NCBI GenBank assembly: GCA_946183785.1 | Contig: CAMHCS010000004.1 | Coordinates: forward strand, 36,967-100,966 | Source: an uncultured Selenomonadales bacterium | GTDB lineage: Bacteria; Bacillota; Negativicutes; Selenomonadales; Selenomonadaceae | Length of the DNA stretch: 64,000 nucleotides | Direction of reading: 5' to 3' | Shown here: one piece after another, positions 8,923 to 17,019 of the stretch | How positions within the stretch are numbered: the first letter of the stretch is position 1 | Layout of the letters: each line of letters begins with the position of its first letter | Notes under the pieces: generated by a model | The model's input: only the letters and a program-made list of their open reading frames with translations | The model's database searches: none | Told to the model about the DNA's origin: nothing | Program-made: the position numbers and the translations under genes

Positions 8923-8999
8923 GCACCCGTAGCTCAGCTGGATAGAGCATCGGTCTTCTAAACCGAGGGTCGCGCGTTCGAATCGCGCCGGGCGCACCA
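8923..8999 (+). tRNA. tRNA-Arg (UCU), one acceptor mismatch
   Basis: A 77-base cloverleaf three bases after tRNA-Pro, with encoded CCA. The anticodon stem TCGGT/ACCGA holds loop CTTCTAA (anticodon UCU). The acceptor GCACCCG pairs with CGGGCGC except for an A3-C70 mismatch. T-stem GCGCG/CGCGC is perfect. Confidence 0.95.
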
Positions 9000-9009
9000 G
9001 AAATGAGTA

Positions 9010-9052
9010 CCCCTCCGGCTCTTGCGGTGCAACGGTTGGAGGGGATTTGATT
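9010..9052 (+). terminator. Terminator of the tRNA operon
   Basis: CCCCTCCG (9010-9017) pairs with the GGAGGGG at 9038-9044, followed by ATTTGATTTT. Confidence 0.75.
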
Positions 9053-9138
9053 TTGAAAATTGCGTTTGGAGATTTTCCTGTTTCGGACGCATATGCAAGA
9101 TTTGTGAGCAAAATGGGTATAATATGCGGCGAAAGTAA

Positions 9139-9300
9139 AGGAACCACTGAATAAGTCCCTCCGCGCCTCTGCCGGGTCTTTTTCCGCCTGTCGTTGTCAA
9201 ATCCCTCTCGACGTAGCGATGCTACGCCTTCGAGGGATTTTCCTAGACAGTCGAAAAAATCCCTCGACAGATGCACGAATTGACTTAATCAGTGTTTCCT
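9139..9300 (+). repeat. MITE-like element, copy 1 (162 bp)
   Basis: Left end AGGAACCACTGAATAAGTC and right end GACTTAATCAGTGTTTCCT are inverted repeats (17 of 19). Internally a second inverted pair, CTCGACGTAGCGATGCTACG...TCGAG, and TCGAAAAAATCCCTCGA add hairpin potential. No transposase frame is inside. It is flanked by AA on both sides. Copies 2 (12818-12979) and 3 (23502-23683) are near identical. It lies between a possible -10 (TATAAT, 9118-9123) and the symporter gene at 9472, so it may sit in that gene's leader. Confidence 0.9.
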
Positions 9301-9471
9301 AAAGGCGGAAAGTTTTGCATTCCGCTTGGTCCACATAGTTTTCATGTAAAAATACAAATGATGTATGGCACAGTCGGCCTGGCAGGGGACGAGCTGTTTG
9401 TTTGGCAGGTCGGCGCTTAGTTTGGAAACAGTAAAGAATCATCATCGAATCATCAGATCGGAGCAGATACG
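9301..9471. other. Intergenic leader before the fusion symporter
   Basis: Holds a small hairpin (GCGGAA at 9304-9309 with TTCCGC at 9319-9324) and no gene I can support. The last bases, CGGAGCAGATACG, supply the ribosome site for the TTG start at 9472. Confidence 0.5.
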
Positions 9472-11091
9472 TTGATACAGACTTATACAATAACCGCGCC
9501 GGAATACGGTAAGGTCGTGGACTGGCTGGAGGAAATCCTGCCCGGGATGAAGGTGACGCGTCGGGAGATTTTAGTGGCGGAGCTTCTTCTGGAAGAAAAC
9601 TTCTATCGCCTGGCCGAGGCGTCGGGGGACGCGTCCTCTTTTTCCGCCCGGCTCGACGTCCGGAAGCGTTTCGGCGACGTCGACCTCCGGCTCTCGGCGC
9701 ATGGAGAACCGTTCAATCCCCTCGAAGAATTGAACGAGGCGACGGAGGACACGGCGGAGCTTTACAGCCTTGCCATCCTGAAAGCCCATCGGGACAAGAT
9801 CAGCCATTCGTGGAAAAAGGGCGAGAACGTCATTTCCATGCGTATCCACCGTTCCGACAGCAAGACTGCCGTCCATACGCTGATCGCCCTCGTTCTGGGC
9901 GTCGTCTTGGGGGTCGCCATGAAAGCGGGGCTCGGCGCCGAAACGATCCGCTGGGTGGGCGACAATCTTTTCCTGCCCGTCGAGACGATCTTCATGAACG
10001 CGCTCCTGATGGTGGCTGCGCCGTTGATTTTTTTCTCGGTGACGGCGGGTATCACCGGTATGTCTGACACGGCGGACATCGGGCGCATGGGGGGGAAGCT
10101 CCTCATGATCTCCCTGGCGAAGCTGGCAATCATGCTGGGACTCGCCGTTTTTCTCGGAATTCGGATGGGCGCCATGCCGGAGCTGTTGGCTATGGATACG
10201 GTGAACGTTGCTTCCGGGGGCGCAACCGTTTCCGTCCGGGACGTGATCATGAGCATCGTGCCGAAGAATATCATCGCGCCCTTTGAAGGAAACAACCTTT
10301 TGCAGGTGCTGTTCCTCGCCCTGTTCTTCGGCATGCTTTTGGCGAAAGCGGCGGAACGGGCGGCCTGGGTGCGGGACTTCGTCAGCTTTTGCAACCGCTT
10401 CTTTACTGACGCCATGGGCACGATCCTGCCGCTGATGCCTGTCGTGGTGGCTGTCTCCATGGCAAAACTGATGATGAATACCGAGCTTACCGTGCTGCTC
10501 CTCTATGGGCGCATCATCGGGGGCGCCTTTGTGGAGCTCCTGCTGGTGCTCACCGTTTGCGCCGTGTTCGTGACGGTCGTCGGGCGGTTGTCGCCGGCGC
10601 CGTTCCTCAGGAAATTCCTGACCTTCAGCATCCTGCCCTTTTCCCTGCGCAGCTCCAACGGCTGTCTGCCGGACACGTTGAACTTCTGCTCGAAAAAGCT
10701 CGGCATGGAGAAAAAAGTCGCGATGTTTTCCGTTCCTGTAGGCATCCAGTTCAATATGATGGGCAGCGGGAGCTACGTCGTCATGTTGGCGATCCTCCTT
10801 CGGCTGACGGTCGGCCTGACCGTGGACGCGGAGTTCCTGGTCTCGTTCTTTTTCGCCGTGCTGCTTTTGGCATTCACCTTCCCCAGTGTACCGGGCGCGA
10901 CAATCCTCGTCATGGCCTCCGTCTTCGGCATGGCCGGGGTTCCCGCGTCGGCGGTCACGCTCTTCATCGGCATCGATCCGCTGGTGGACGGGTTCCGGAC
11001 CGTGGGCAACGTAGCCGGGAACACTGTCTCTTCATTACTGCTGGCGAGGACGGAGGGAAAAGTGGACGAAGAGATATACGGAGCGGATTGA
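9472..11091 (+). CDS. Fusion: histidine-kinase-like ATPase domain + dicarboxylate/amino acid:cation symporter
   Basis: 539 residues, TTG start after CGGAGC. Residues about 1-125 resemble an RsbW-type HATPase_c_2 domain: an N-box-like ELLLEENFYRLAEA (near 37-50), a degenerate G1 region LRLSAHGEPFNPL (near 73-86) and a terminal KKGENVISMRI strand. The G2 glycines are missing, so ATP binding is doubtful. Residues about 135-530 are a sodium:dicarboxylate symporter (DAACS family) with eight or so hydrophobic segments, FSVTAGITGM and the SSNGCLPDTLNF region matching HP1/TM7 elements, and NMMGSGSYVVMLA near the substrate site. The substrate is probably a dicarboxylate or acidic amino acid. Fusion to a switch-like domain suggests regulated transport, which is inference. 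Confidence 0.85.
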   Translation: MIQTYTITAPEYGKVVDWLEEILPGMKVTRREILVAELLLEENFYRLAEASGDASSFSARLDVRKRFGDVDLRLSAHGEPFNPLEELNEATEDTAELYSLAILKAHRDKISHSWKKGENVISMRIHRSDSKTAVHTLIALVLGVVLGVAMKAGLGAETIRWVGDNLFLPVETIFMNALLMVAAPLIFFSVTAGITGMSDTADIGRMGGKLLMISLAKLAIMLGLAVFLGIRMGAMPELLAMDTVNVASGGATVSVRDVIMSIVPKNIIAPFEGNNLLQVLFLALFFGMLLAKAAERAAWVRDFVSFCNRFFTDAMGTILPLMPVVVAVSMAKLMMNTELTVLLLYGRIIGGAFVELLLVLTVCAVFVTVVGRLSPAPFLRKFLTFSILPFSLRSSNGCLPDTLNFCSKKLGMEKKVAMFSVPVGIQFNMMGSGSYVVMLAILLRLTVGLTVDAEFLVSFFFAVLLLAFTFPSVPGATILVMASVFGMAGVPASAVTLFIGIDPLVDGFRTVGNVAGNTVSSLLLARTEGKVDEEIYGAD

Positions 11092-11097
11092 AAATAG

Positions 11098-11583
11098 ATA
11101 GATCGCCCGGACCGGGGCTATGATTTCGTGTTCCCGGATCGGGATTTCATCCGCCGTGCGGTACACCTCTTCGCGCCGGAGGACCCGGAGGAGCTGGCGA
11201 AATACTACGACTACCGACGCATCGGCCCGTCCTATGAGAAGCTGTACCGTCTTTCCGAGGACTGGCGGAACATACCGCAGATGCTCTTCATGAAAGACTG
11301 CGGCGATAAGATCAAGATCCTCGACACGCGGCTGATCGCCCAATCCCCGCTAAACCATATCAAAGGGGCGGAGGCGGACGTGCTGCGCGCCTGCCGCAGC
11401 ACGATGAAAGAGAGCGCGGTCTGTCGGCAACTTTCGGACCGCTACCCGCCGAAGGAAATCCGGGAGGCGTTGGAGCAGATGGAGAAAGAAAACCTGTTGC
11501 TCCATATCGGGGAAGCGTATCTGACGCTGCCCGTGGATCGGGTGGGGAGCAAAGGAAATAGGAAGGACAGAGCAGATTCCTGA
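11098..11583 (+). pseudogene. Remnant of a radical SAM RiPP-maturase C-terminus
   Basis: An open frame of about 161 codons from just after TAG 11095-11097 to TGA 11583, without a convincing start or Shine-Dalgarno (GTG at 11128 is the best). The protein reads YDFVFPDRDFIRRAVHLF..., then MLFMKDCGDKIKILDTRLIA and a winged-helix-like tail (EADVLRACRSTM...EIREALEQMEKENLLLHIGEAYLTL). This order is what I remember for the C-terminal region of B12-binding/radical SAM proteins of the rSAM_ocin_1 (RiPP maturation) type. The CxxxCxxC radical SAM core and cobalamin domain are absent, as the preceding gene ends only seven bases before the frame opens. It could instead be a short stand-alone protein. Confidence 0.5.
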
Positions 11584-11784
11584 CGGAGGAGATTTCTGAC
11601 GGGCAGCGGCGCTTGTACCGTCTGCCGGCTTTTCTTTGGCAAGGCTGAAGGGCCAGGCGGACGAGGGCGGGAAACAACGCGGGATAAAGACGGATCTCGG
11701 ACGCAGGACCATCTTTCCGGGGCGTAGACCTTCCACGGCAGATATGGTATGATAGACAGGATTTGAAACGAAGAAGGGGATTTC
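11584..11784. other. Intergenic, promoter region of the glycosyltransferase
   Basis: No gene seen. TATGGTATGATAGAC near 11741-11757 contains a plausible -10 for the gene at 11785; the site AAGAAGGGG lies at 11770-11778. Confidence 0.4.
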
Positions 11785-12753
11785 TTGAAGCTGATTTCAA
11801 TTGTGGTTCCGGTTTACAACGAGGAAGTGAATATTCGCCATTTTTACGAGGCAATCAGGGACGTGATGGAGCCGTTGCCTTATACTTTTGAACTGGTGTT
11901 CGTCGACGACGGATCGACGGATTCGAGCCGGAGCATCCTGCGCGAGCTGGAAGCGCAGGACGAGCGCGTGCAGTCGATTTTCCTCGCGAAAAATTCAGGA
12001 CATCAGCTCGCGCTGACCTGCGGGCTCGATTATGCCGACGGCGACGCGGTCATCATGATGGACGGCGATATGCAGCACCCGCCGGAATTGATTCCGACGT
12101 TCCTCGCGGAGTGGGAAAACGGCTATGAGGTCGTGCAGACGATACGCGCGACGACGGAAGGCGTGTCGTTCATCAAAAAAGCGACTTCCAATCTTTATTA
12201 CAAGCTCCTGAACATGATCTCCACTGTGCCGATCCAGCCGGGCGGCTCTGATTTTCGCCTGATGGACCGCGTGGCGGTGCGGGCTTTCCGCCGCTACCGC
12301 GAGCACGCGCGATTCATTCGCGGCATGGTGGGCGCGATGGGCTATCGGCAGAAAAAAATAACCTTCGTCGCGCCGCCGCGATATGCCGGCGTATCGAAAT
12401 TTTCCCCGAAAAAAATGCTGAACTTCGCCGTGGACGGCATTCTCGCCTACTCGACGCTGCCGCTCCGGTTCGGGCTGTACGGCGGCGTGATTTGCGGCTT
12501 CGTCAGCTTCTGCCTGTTCCTGCACGTGCTCTTCGTCAAGTATGTGGAAAACGACGCTGTGCCGGGCTGGGCGACAATCCTCGGCTGCATCTTGTTTTTC
12601 GGCGGATTCCAGCTCATCATTCTCGGTATCCTGGGCGAGTATATCGGGCGCATCTTCGAGGAAACGAAGGCCCGTCCGCTGTACCTGATCGCGAGAGGCA
12701 AGCCGAAGGACGAGGCGGGAAACGGCCCTTCGTCGGTAGGGGCACGAGGATAA
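11785..12753 (+). CDS. Polyprenyl-phosphate glycosyltransferase, GtrB/DPM1-like (GT2)
   Basis: 322 residues from a TTG start preceded by AAGAAGGGG. The N-terminal GT-A domain has IVVPVYNEE (near 6), FVDDGSTDSS (near 43) and the MMDGDMQHPPE metal-binding DxD region (near 91). The C-terminus has two transmembrane helices (about 230-250 and 265-285) and a cytoplasmic tail, the layout of GtrB-type enzymes that load undecaprenyl phosphate with a sugar at the inner membrane. The product would feed a GT-C transferase; the polytopic protein at 40760 is a possible but unlinked partner. Monocistronic between the radical SAM remnant and a terminator. Confidence 0.88.
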   Translation: MKLISIVVPVYNEEVNIRHFYEAIRDVMEPLPYTFELVFVDDGSTDSSRSILRELEAQDERVQSIFLAKNSGHQLALTCGLDYADGDAVIMMDGDMQHPPELIPTFLAEWENGYEVVQTIRATTEGVSFIKKATSNLYYKLLNMISTVPIQPGGSDFRLMDRVAVRAFRRYREHARFIRGMVGAMGYRQKKITFVAPPRYAGVSKFSPKKMLNFAVDGILAYSTLPLRFGLYGGVICGFVSFCLFLHVLFVKYVENDAVPGWATILGCILFFGGFQLIILGILGEYIGRIFEETKARPLYLIARGKPKDEAGNGPSSVGARG

Positions 12754-12767
12754 AGGCATATAAAAAA

Positions 12768-12805
12768 GGACGTCGTGCAGATGAAAATGCGCGACGTTCT
12801 TTTTT
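12768..12805 (+). terminator. Terminator of the GtrB-like gene
   Basis: GGACGTCGTGCA (12768-12779) pairs with TGCGCGACGTTC (12788-12799), with two wobble pairs, followed by T6. Confidence 0.85.
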
Positions 12806-12817
12806 GAGGACTCCTTA

Positions 12818-12979
12818 AGGAAACACTGATTAAGACAATTCGTGCATCTGTCGAGGGATTTTTTCGACTGTCTAGGAAAATCCCTCGAAGGCGTAGCATC
12901 GCTACGTCGAGAGGGATTTGACAACGACAGGCGGAAAAAGACCCGGCAGAGGCGCGGAGGGACTTATTCAGTGGTTCCT
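12818..12979 (-). repeat. MITE-like element, copy 2 (162 bp, reverse orientation)
   Basis: The reverse complement matches copy 1 with a single substitution (A to T in the right terminal repeat) over 162 bases. TA flanks both ends. Its last base is also the last base of the putP stop codon (TAA, 12981-12979), so the element abuts the 3' end of putP. Confidence 0.9.
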
Positions 12980-14457
12980 TAAATCCCGCTCTTTTCCACT
13001 TCGTCAAAAACAGCGGTGATTTCTTTCGAGGGCGGGGCGTCGAGTTTGCTTACGATATAGATGGCAAGCAAGGAAAGGAAGAAGCCGGGAATGATCTCAT
13101 AGAGGCCGAAAAGGGCAAGCTGCTTCCAGATCAGCACTGTCAGGCCGCCGACAATGATGCCGGCGAGGACGCCGTTTCTCGTGGCGCGGCGCCAGAACAG
13201 GGAGACGAGAATCGCCGGGCCGAAGGCAGCGCCGAAGCCGGCCCACGCGTAGGCAACGATATCGAGAATAAAGCTGTCCGGGTTCAGCGCCAGTGCAAGG
13301 GCGATGGCGGAAATCACGAAAGTGGAGACGCGCCCGACCCAGACCAGCTCGTTTTCGCCGGCGTCCTTCCGCATCATGGTATGATAGATATCCTGTGCGA
13401 AAGCGGAGGACGCTACGAGGAGCTGGGAGGATACGGTGCTCATGATGGCCGCCAGTACGGCGGAGAGAATCAGTCCCGCGAAGAACGGGGAAAAGATCTC
13501 GTTCGTCATCACAAGAAACACGGTTTCGGCGCTCGCGCCGCTCAACTCTTGGGAGAGGAACGGCCGTCCCACCATACCGACGGCGACGGCGGCGGCAAGG
13601 GAGACGACGACCCAAGTCATCGCGATTCGCGTGGCGTGGCGCAATGCGCCAGGAGAATGAATCGCCATGAAGCGCACGAGGATATGCGGCTGGCCGAAGT
13701 AGCCGAGCCCCCAGCCCAGAAGGGAAATCAGCTCAATAAAGTTCATGGCGGAGCCGTCGGGCTTTGTCAACGGCTCAAAGAACGCCGGATTGACGGCGCG
13801 GACGGCGGCTTCCGTCGCTGAAATGCCGCCCATGGCATAGGCTGCCAGCGTGGGTACGAGGAAAATCGCGCAAAACATCATAATGCCCTGAATGAAGTCG
13901 GTCCAGACCACGGCGAGGAAACCGCCGACGCTGGTGTAGAAGACAACCACCGAAGCGCCCAGGAGAAGCGCCCAGACATAGGGCAGGCCGAAGACCGTCT
14001 CAAAGAGTTTGCCGCCCGCGACAAAGCTCGACGATGTGTAGATGATGAAGAAAATCAGGATGAAGACGGCGGGAATGATCCGCAAAAGATTGCTCTTGTC
14101 GCCGTAGCGGTTCAGCAGGAAATCAGGCAGCGTCAGTGAGTTGTTCGCCAGCTCCGTGTATTTCCGGAGACGCGCAGCGACCAGTTTCCAGTTCGCCAAT
14201 GTGCCGAGCCCAAGCCCGAGCGCAATCCATCCCGCGTTCAGTCCGGCGACGTAGGCGTAGCCCGGCAGGCCCATCAGCATCCAGCCGCTCATGTCGGACG
14301 CCTCGGCGCTCATGGAGATGACCCATGCGCCGAGTTTTCGGCTGCCGAGGATATAGTCGGACATATTCCTCGTGCGCCGGTAAAAATAAATACCGATGAC
14401 CATCATCACGGACAGATACAGGATGAATGCGAAAATGATAGACGTATTGTGCAGCAA
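12979..14457 (-). CDS. putP: Sodium/proline symporter PutP
   Basis: 492 residues if begun at TTG 14457-14455, which has AGGAGG six bases upstream; the promoter -10 at 14488-14493 lies inside the longer frame, so upstream starts are unlikely. Sodium:solute symporter family with about 12-13 hydrophobic helices. Family motifs include SDYILGSRKLGAWVISMSAEASDMSGWMLMG (in parts, residues about 33-62) and LGYFGQPHILVRFMAI (near 245), both characteristic of PutP. Length agrees with E. coli PutP (502). It takes up proline with Na+ as osmolyte or nutrient. It is transcribed divergently from the oxidoreductase gene at 14596. The stop touches MITE copy 2. Confidence 0.93.
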   Translation of the reverse strand: MLHNTSIIFAFILYLSVMMVIGIYFYRRTRNMSDYILGSRKLGAWVISMSAEASDMSGWMLMGLPGYAYVAGLNAGWIALGLGLGTLANWKLVAARLRKYTELANNSLTLPDFLLNRYGDKSNLLRIIPAVFILIFFIIYTSSSFVAGGKLFETVFGLPYVWALLLGASVVVFYTSVGGFLAVVWTDFIQGIMMFCAIFLVPTLAAYAMGGISATEAAVRAVNPAFFEPLTKPDGSAMNFIELISLLGWGLGYFGQPHILVRFMAIHSPGALRHATRIAMTWVVVSLAAAVAVGMVGRPFLSQELSGASAETVFLVMTNEIFSPFFAGLILSAVLAAIMSTVSSQLLVASSAFAQDIYHTMMRKDAGENELVWVGRVSTFVISAIALALALNPDSFILDIVAYAWAGFGAAFGPAILVSLFWRRATRNGVLAGIIVGGLTVLIWKQLALFGLYEIIPGFFLSLLAIYIVSKLDAPPSKEITAVFDEVEKSGI

Positions 14458-14487
14458 AAAAAGGCCTCCTATCTCAGTAATGGTCAT

Positions 14488-14517
14488 ATTATACAGGAAT
14501 TGACGATATAAACGCAA
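14488..14517 (-). promoter_or_regulatory. putP promoter
   Basis: On the minus strand: TTGCGT (14517-14512), 18-base spacer, TATAAT (14493-14488). It defines the short TTG-initiated putP reading frame. Confidence 0.75.
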
Positions 14518-14520
14518 GCA

Positions 14521-14549
14521 TTGGAAGTAAACGGAAAATATGGTATATT
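14521..14549 (+). promoter_or_regulatory. Promoter of the FAD oxidoreductase gene
   Basis: TTGGAA (14521-14526), 17-base spacer, TATATT (14544-14549). Its -35 is only three bases from the putP -35 on the other strand, so the two promoters are back to back. Confidence 0.65.
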
Positions 14550-14595
14550 TATAAAAGAGTAGAGAGCGAAAAGTGGAGACAGGGAGAGGAATGGA

Positions 14596-15975
14596 ATGAA
14601 GAAGTATGACGTGGCTATCGTCGGCGCGGGGCCGGCCGGGTCCTTTGCGGCCTATGAGCTGCTCGAGAAAAAGCCGGGACTCAAAGTCATCGTGTTGGAA
14701 AGCGGCAAGGACATTGACCAGCGGAGCTGTCCCATCGCTCAGGGTAAAGCGAAGCGGTGCATCGGCTGTACGCCCTGCAGCATCATGCGGGGCTTCGGCG
14801 GCGCGGGCGCGTTTTCAGATGGAAAGTACAATTTTACTACCCAGTTCGGCGGCTGGCTTAACGAGTACCTCGACGACGAGGAAGTCATGCGGCTCATCTA
14901 CTATGTGGATGAGATCAACCAGAAACACGGCGCGCCGTCGAAAGTTTTCAGCACTGAAGGCAGCGAGATCAAAAAGTTCGCGCTGGCATACGACCTGCAT
15001 CTCCTGGACGCCAGCGTGCGTCACCTCGGCACCGAGAACAATCTGAAGATGCTGCATAAGATGTACGGCGATTTGCGGGAAAAAGCGGAGTTTCGTTTCC
15101 TTTCGCCGGTCGCGCATATCGAGGCCGACGGCGCAGGTACGCACGCGCTGGTACTGGAGAGCGGCGAGCGCATCGAGGCGGAATACCTGATTATCGCGCC
15201 GGGGCGCGCGGGCGCGGAGTGGTTCAGCGACGAATGCCGCCGCCTTGGCGTCGATCTGTTGAACAATCAGGTGGACGTCGGCGTTCGCGTCGAGGTGCCC
15301 GACGAGGTCTGGGATCACATCACCTCGAAGGTCTATGAGGCGAAGCTGGTTTACCGCACGAAGCGATACGGCGATCTCGTGCGGACATTCTGCATGAATC
15401 CTCACGGCCACGTCGTCATGGAAAACACCGACGGCGTTATCACGGTCAACGGCCACTCCTACAGTGATCCGAAGCTCCAAAGCCACAACACGAACTTTGC
15501 GCTCCTGGTGTCGAACCGCTTCACCGAGCCGTTTAAGGAGCCGTACAAGTACGGCAAGCGCATCGCGTCCTTCTCGAATATGCTGGCGGGCGGCGCGCTT
15601 TTGCAGCGGTACGGAGATCTCTACAAAGGGCGGCGCACCGACATGGACCGCCTGTCCAAGAGCTTCACGAAGCCGACGCTGCAGGCGACGCCGGGCGACC
15701 TCTCGCTGGTATTGCCCAAGCGCCACATGGACAATATTCTCGAAATGATCCAGGCGCTGAACAACATCGCGCCGGGCATGACGAATGACGACACGCTGCT
15801 GTACGGCGTCGAGGTCAAATTCTACAGCTCTCGGATCACGCTGACAAAGGAGCTGGAAATGCCGTTGAAGAACATCTTTGCGGCGGGCGACGGCGCGGGG
15901 GTGACCCGCGGACTTTCGCAGGCGGGCGCCAGTGGTGTCTACGTAGCGAGGACAATCCTCTCACGTATGAAGTAG
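14596..15975 (+). CDS. Uncharacterised FAD-dependent oxidoreductase (COG2509-like)
   Basis: 459 residues, starting at ATG after AGGGAGAGGAATGG. The N-terminus is a Rossmann FAD site (DVAIVGAGPAGSFAAYELL, residues 4-22) with the E of VIVLESG about 14 residues later. A Cys-rich segment, SCPIAQGKAKRCIGCTPC (near residues 45-62), and GFGGAGAFSDGKYN follow, hallmarks of this COG2509 group of predicted FAD dehydrogenases. The C-terminal IFAAGDGAGVTRGLSQAGASG closes the FAD site. Substrate and partner are unknown; these proteins are common in anaerobic Firmicutes. A single-gene transcription unit with its own promoter and terminator. Confidence 0.85.
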   Translation: MKKYDVAIVGAGPAGSFAAYELLEKKPGLKVIVLESGKDIDQRSCPIAQGKAKRCIGCTPCSIMRGFGGAGAFSDGKYNFTTQFGGWLNEYLDDEEVMRLIYYVDEINQKHGAPSKVFSTEGSEIKKFALAYDLHLLDASVRHLGTENNLKMLHKMYGDLREKAEFRFLSPVAHIEADGAGTHALVLESGERIEAEYLIIAPGRAGAEWFSDECRRLGVDLLNNQVDVGVRVEVPDEVWDHITSKVYEAKLVYRTKRYGDLVRTFCMNPHGHVVMENTDGVITVNGHSYSDPKLQSHNTNFALLVSNRFTEPFKEPYKYGKRIASFSNMLAGGALLQRYGDLYKGRRTDMDRLSKSFTKPTLQATPGDLSLVLPKRHMDNILEMIQALNNIAPGMTNDDTLLYGVEVKFYSSRITLTKELEMPLKNIFAAGDGAGVTRGLSQAGASGVYVARTILSRMK

Positions 15976-15978
15976 GTA

Positions 15979-16017
15979 AAAAATGCCGATAATGCTCTTG
16001 TGCGCCCGGCGTTTTTT
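15979..16017 (+). terminator. Terminator of the FAD oxidoreductase gene
   Basis: AAAAATGCCG (15979-15988) pairs with CGGCGTTTTT (16007-16016) around an 18-base loop, then T-rich. Confidence 0.75.
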
Positions 16018-16148
16018 CTATATACTATATATTGTGAGGGAAAAAATCATGCCCTTTTTCTCATGGAAGCAGGGATTTTAGTTTTGGCGGCGAATATATA
16101 TTTTTTGAGAACATATTATACTGTTCACAGATAAGGTAGGGAAGCGCT

Positions 16149-17015
16149 ATGGAACGAATCAAGGTACTTGTGGTGGACGACTCGCGCGTGAGCTGCGCGA
16201 TGCTTTCTAACATGATGGCGAAGACGAATTTTGAGGTTTGCGGTATGGCTTCCAACGCTGCGGACGCCGTCCTCAAATATGAGACGCTCCGTCCGATGGC
16301 GGTCACCATGGATATGAACCTTCCAGACGCTGACGGCATCGAGTGCAGCCGCCGTATTCGGGAGATCGATCCCGACGCGCGCATCGTCATGATCAGTGCC
16401 ATGAAAGACGCGAGCCTGATGGAGCGTGGCCGCGAGGCAGGTATTACCGCTTTTTTGCAAAAGCCGGTCAGCCCCTACGAGCTGATCGACGCGCTTTCTT
16501 CCATTGTCTCCAACGACATCAAGCGCACGACGGGTCTTCGCGACCTTTATATCCAGTCCTTCACTAAGGTTCTCAAGCAGAGTCTCTTCAGCCTTGTCGG
16601 CGTACACAGCGAAATGTCGATGGAGCGCGCGGAGGGCGCTTATCTTGATATTCCTATGGGTATTGCCGTCATCATCGGTCTGACCGGTTCGCCGATGGGG
16701 CGCGCTATCGTTTATATGGACACCGATACCATGTACGGCGTGGCGCGGGCGATCCTGATGAAGAACGATAACGAGAAGATGACCGCCGAAGAAGCCAGTG
16801 ACGTCATCGAGGAAGCGGCCAATATCATCGTCGGCCGCTGCGCTTCTGTGGTCAACGACCTGAAGGACGTCGATATGCGCATTTCGCCGCCGGGAACCAT
16901 TGTCGGCAAAAATATCCGCATTGCGAATTTCAAGATCACGTCTTACTATATTGAAGCCAAGACGCGGTTCGGCAACGTCTGCATGAACGTAGGGTTCGCG
17001 GAGGGGGAGGAATGA
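16149..17015 (+). CDS. Response regulator with CheX-like output domain (REC-CheX)
   Basis: 288 residues. An N-terminal receiver domain has the acidic pocket DD (10-11), phospho-acceptor Asp55 (TMDMNLPDADG), a Ser near 83 (MISAMKD) and Lys near 105 (LQKPVSPYE). Residues about 135-285 form a CheX/CheC-type phosphatase-fold domain with an EEASDVIEEAANIIVGR helix where the E-x2-N motif is expected. This suggests a phosphorylation-gated CheY-P phosphatase or an adaptor, by family analogy. It is followed four bases later by a stand-alone cheX, so the two are an operon. Not linked to the che operon 8 kb upstream. Confidence 0.88.
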   Translation: MERIKVLVVDDSRVSCAMLSNMMAKTNFEVCGMASNAADAVLKYETLRPMAVTMDMNLPDADGIECSRRIREIDPDARIVMISAMKDASLMERGREAGITAFLQKPVSPYELIDALSSIVSNDIKRTTGLRDLYIQSFTKVLKQSLFSLVGVHSEMSMERAEGAYLDIPMGIAVIIGLTGSPMGRAIVYMDTDTMYGVARAILMKNDNEKMTAEEASDVIEEAANIIVGRCASVVNDLKDVDMRISPPGTIVGKNIRIANFKITSYYIEAKTRFGNVCMNVGFAEGEE

Positions 17016-17019
17016 GAGC

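Noticed and set aside
8958..9276. Overlapping minus-strand frames that give related peptides (MTTTGGKRPGRGAEGLIQWFLY) at two places
   Set aside because: They are translations of the MITE-like element and of tRNA genes; no start signals or composition support coding.
11128..11583. An intact gene starting at GTG 11128
   Set aside because: No Shine-Dalgarno, the frame extends upstream with homologous-looking residues, and the protein looks like a C-terminal fragment; kept as a pseudogene with moderate confidence.
15985..15992. GCCGATAA, the sigma-28 -10 consensus, downstream of the FAD oxidoreductase gene and before REC-CheX
   Set aside because: No TAAA-type -35 lies about 15 bases upstream and the motif is within the terminator stem.
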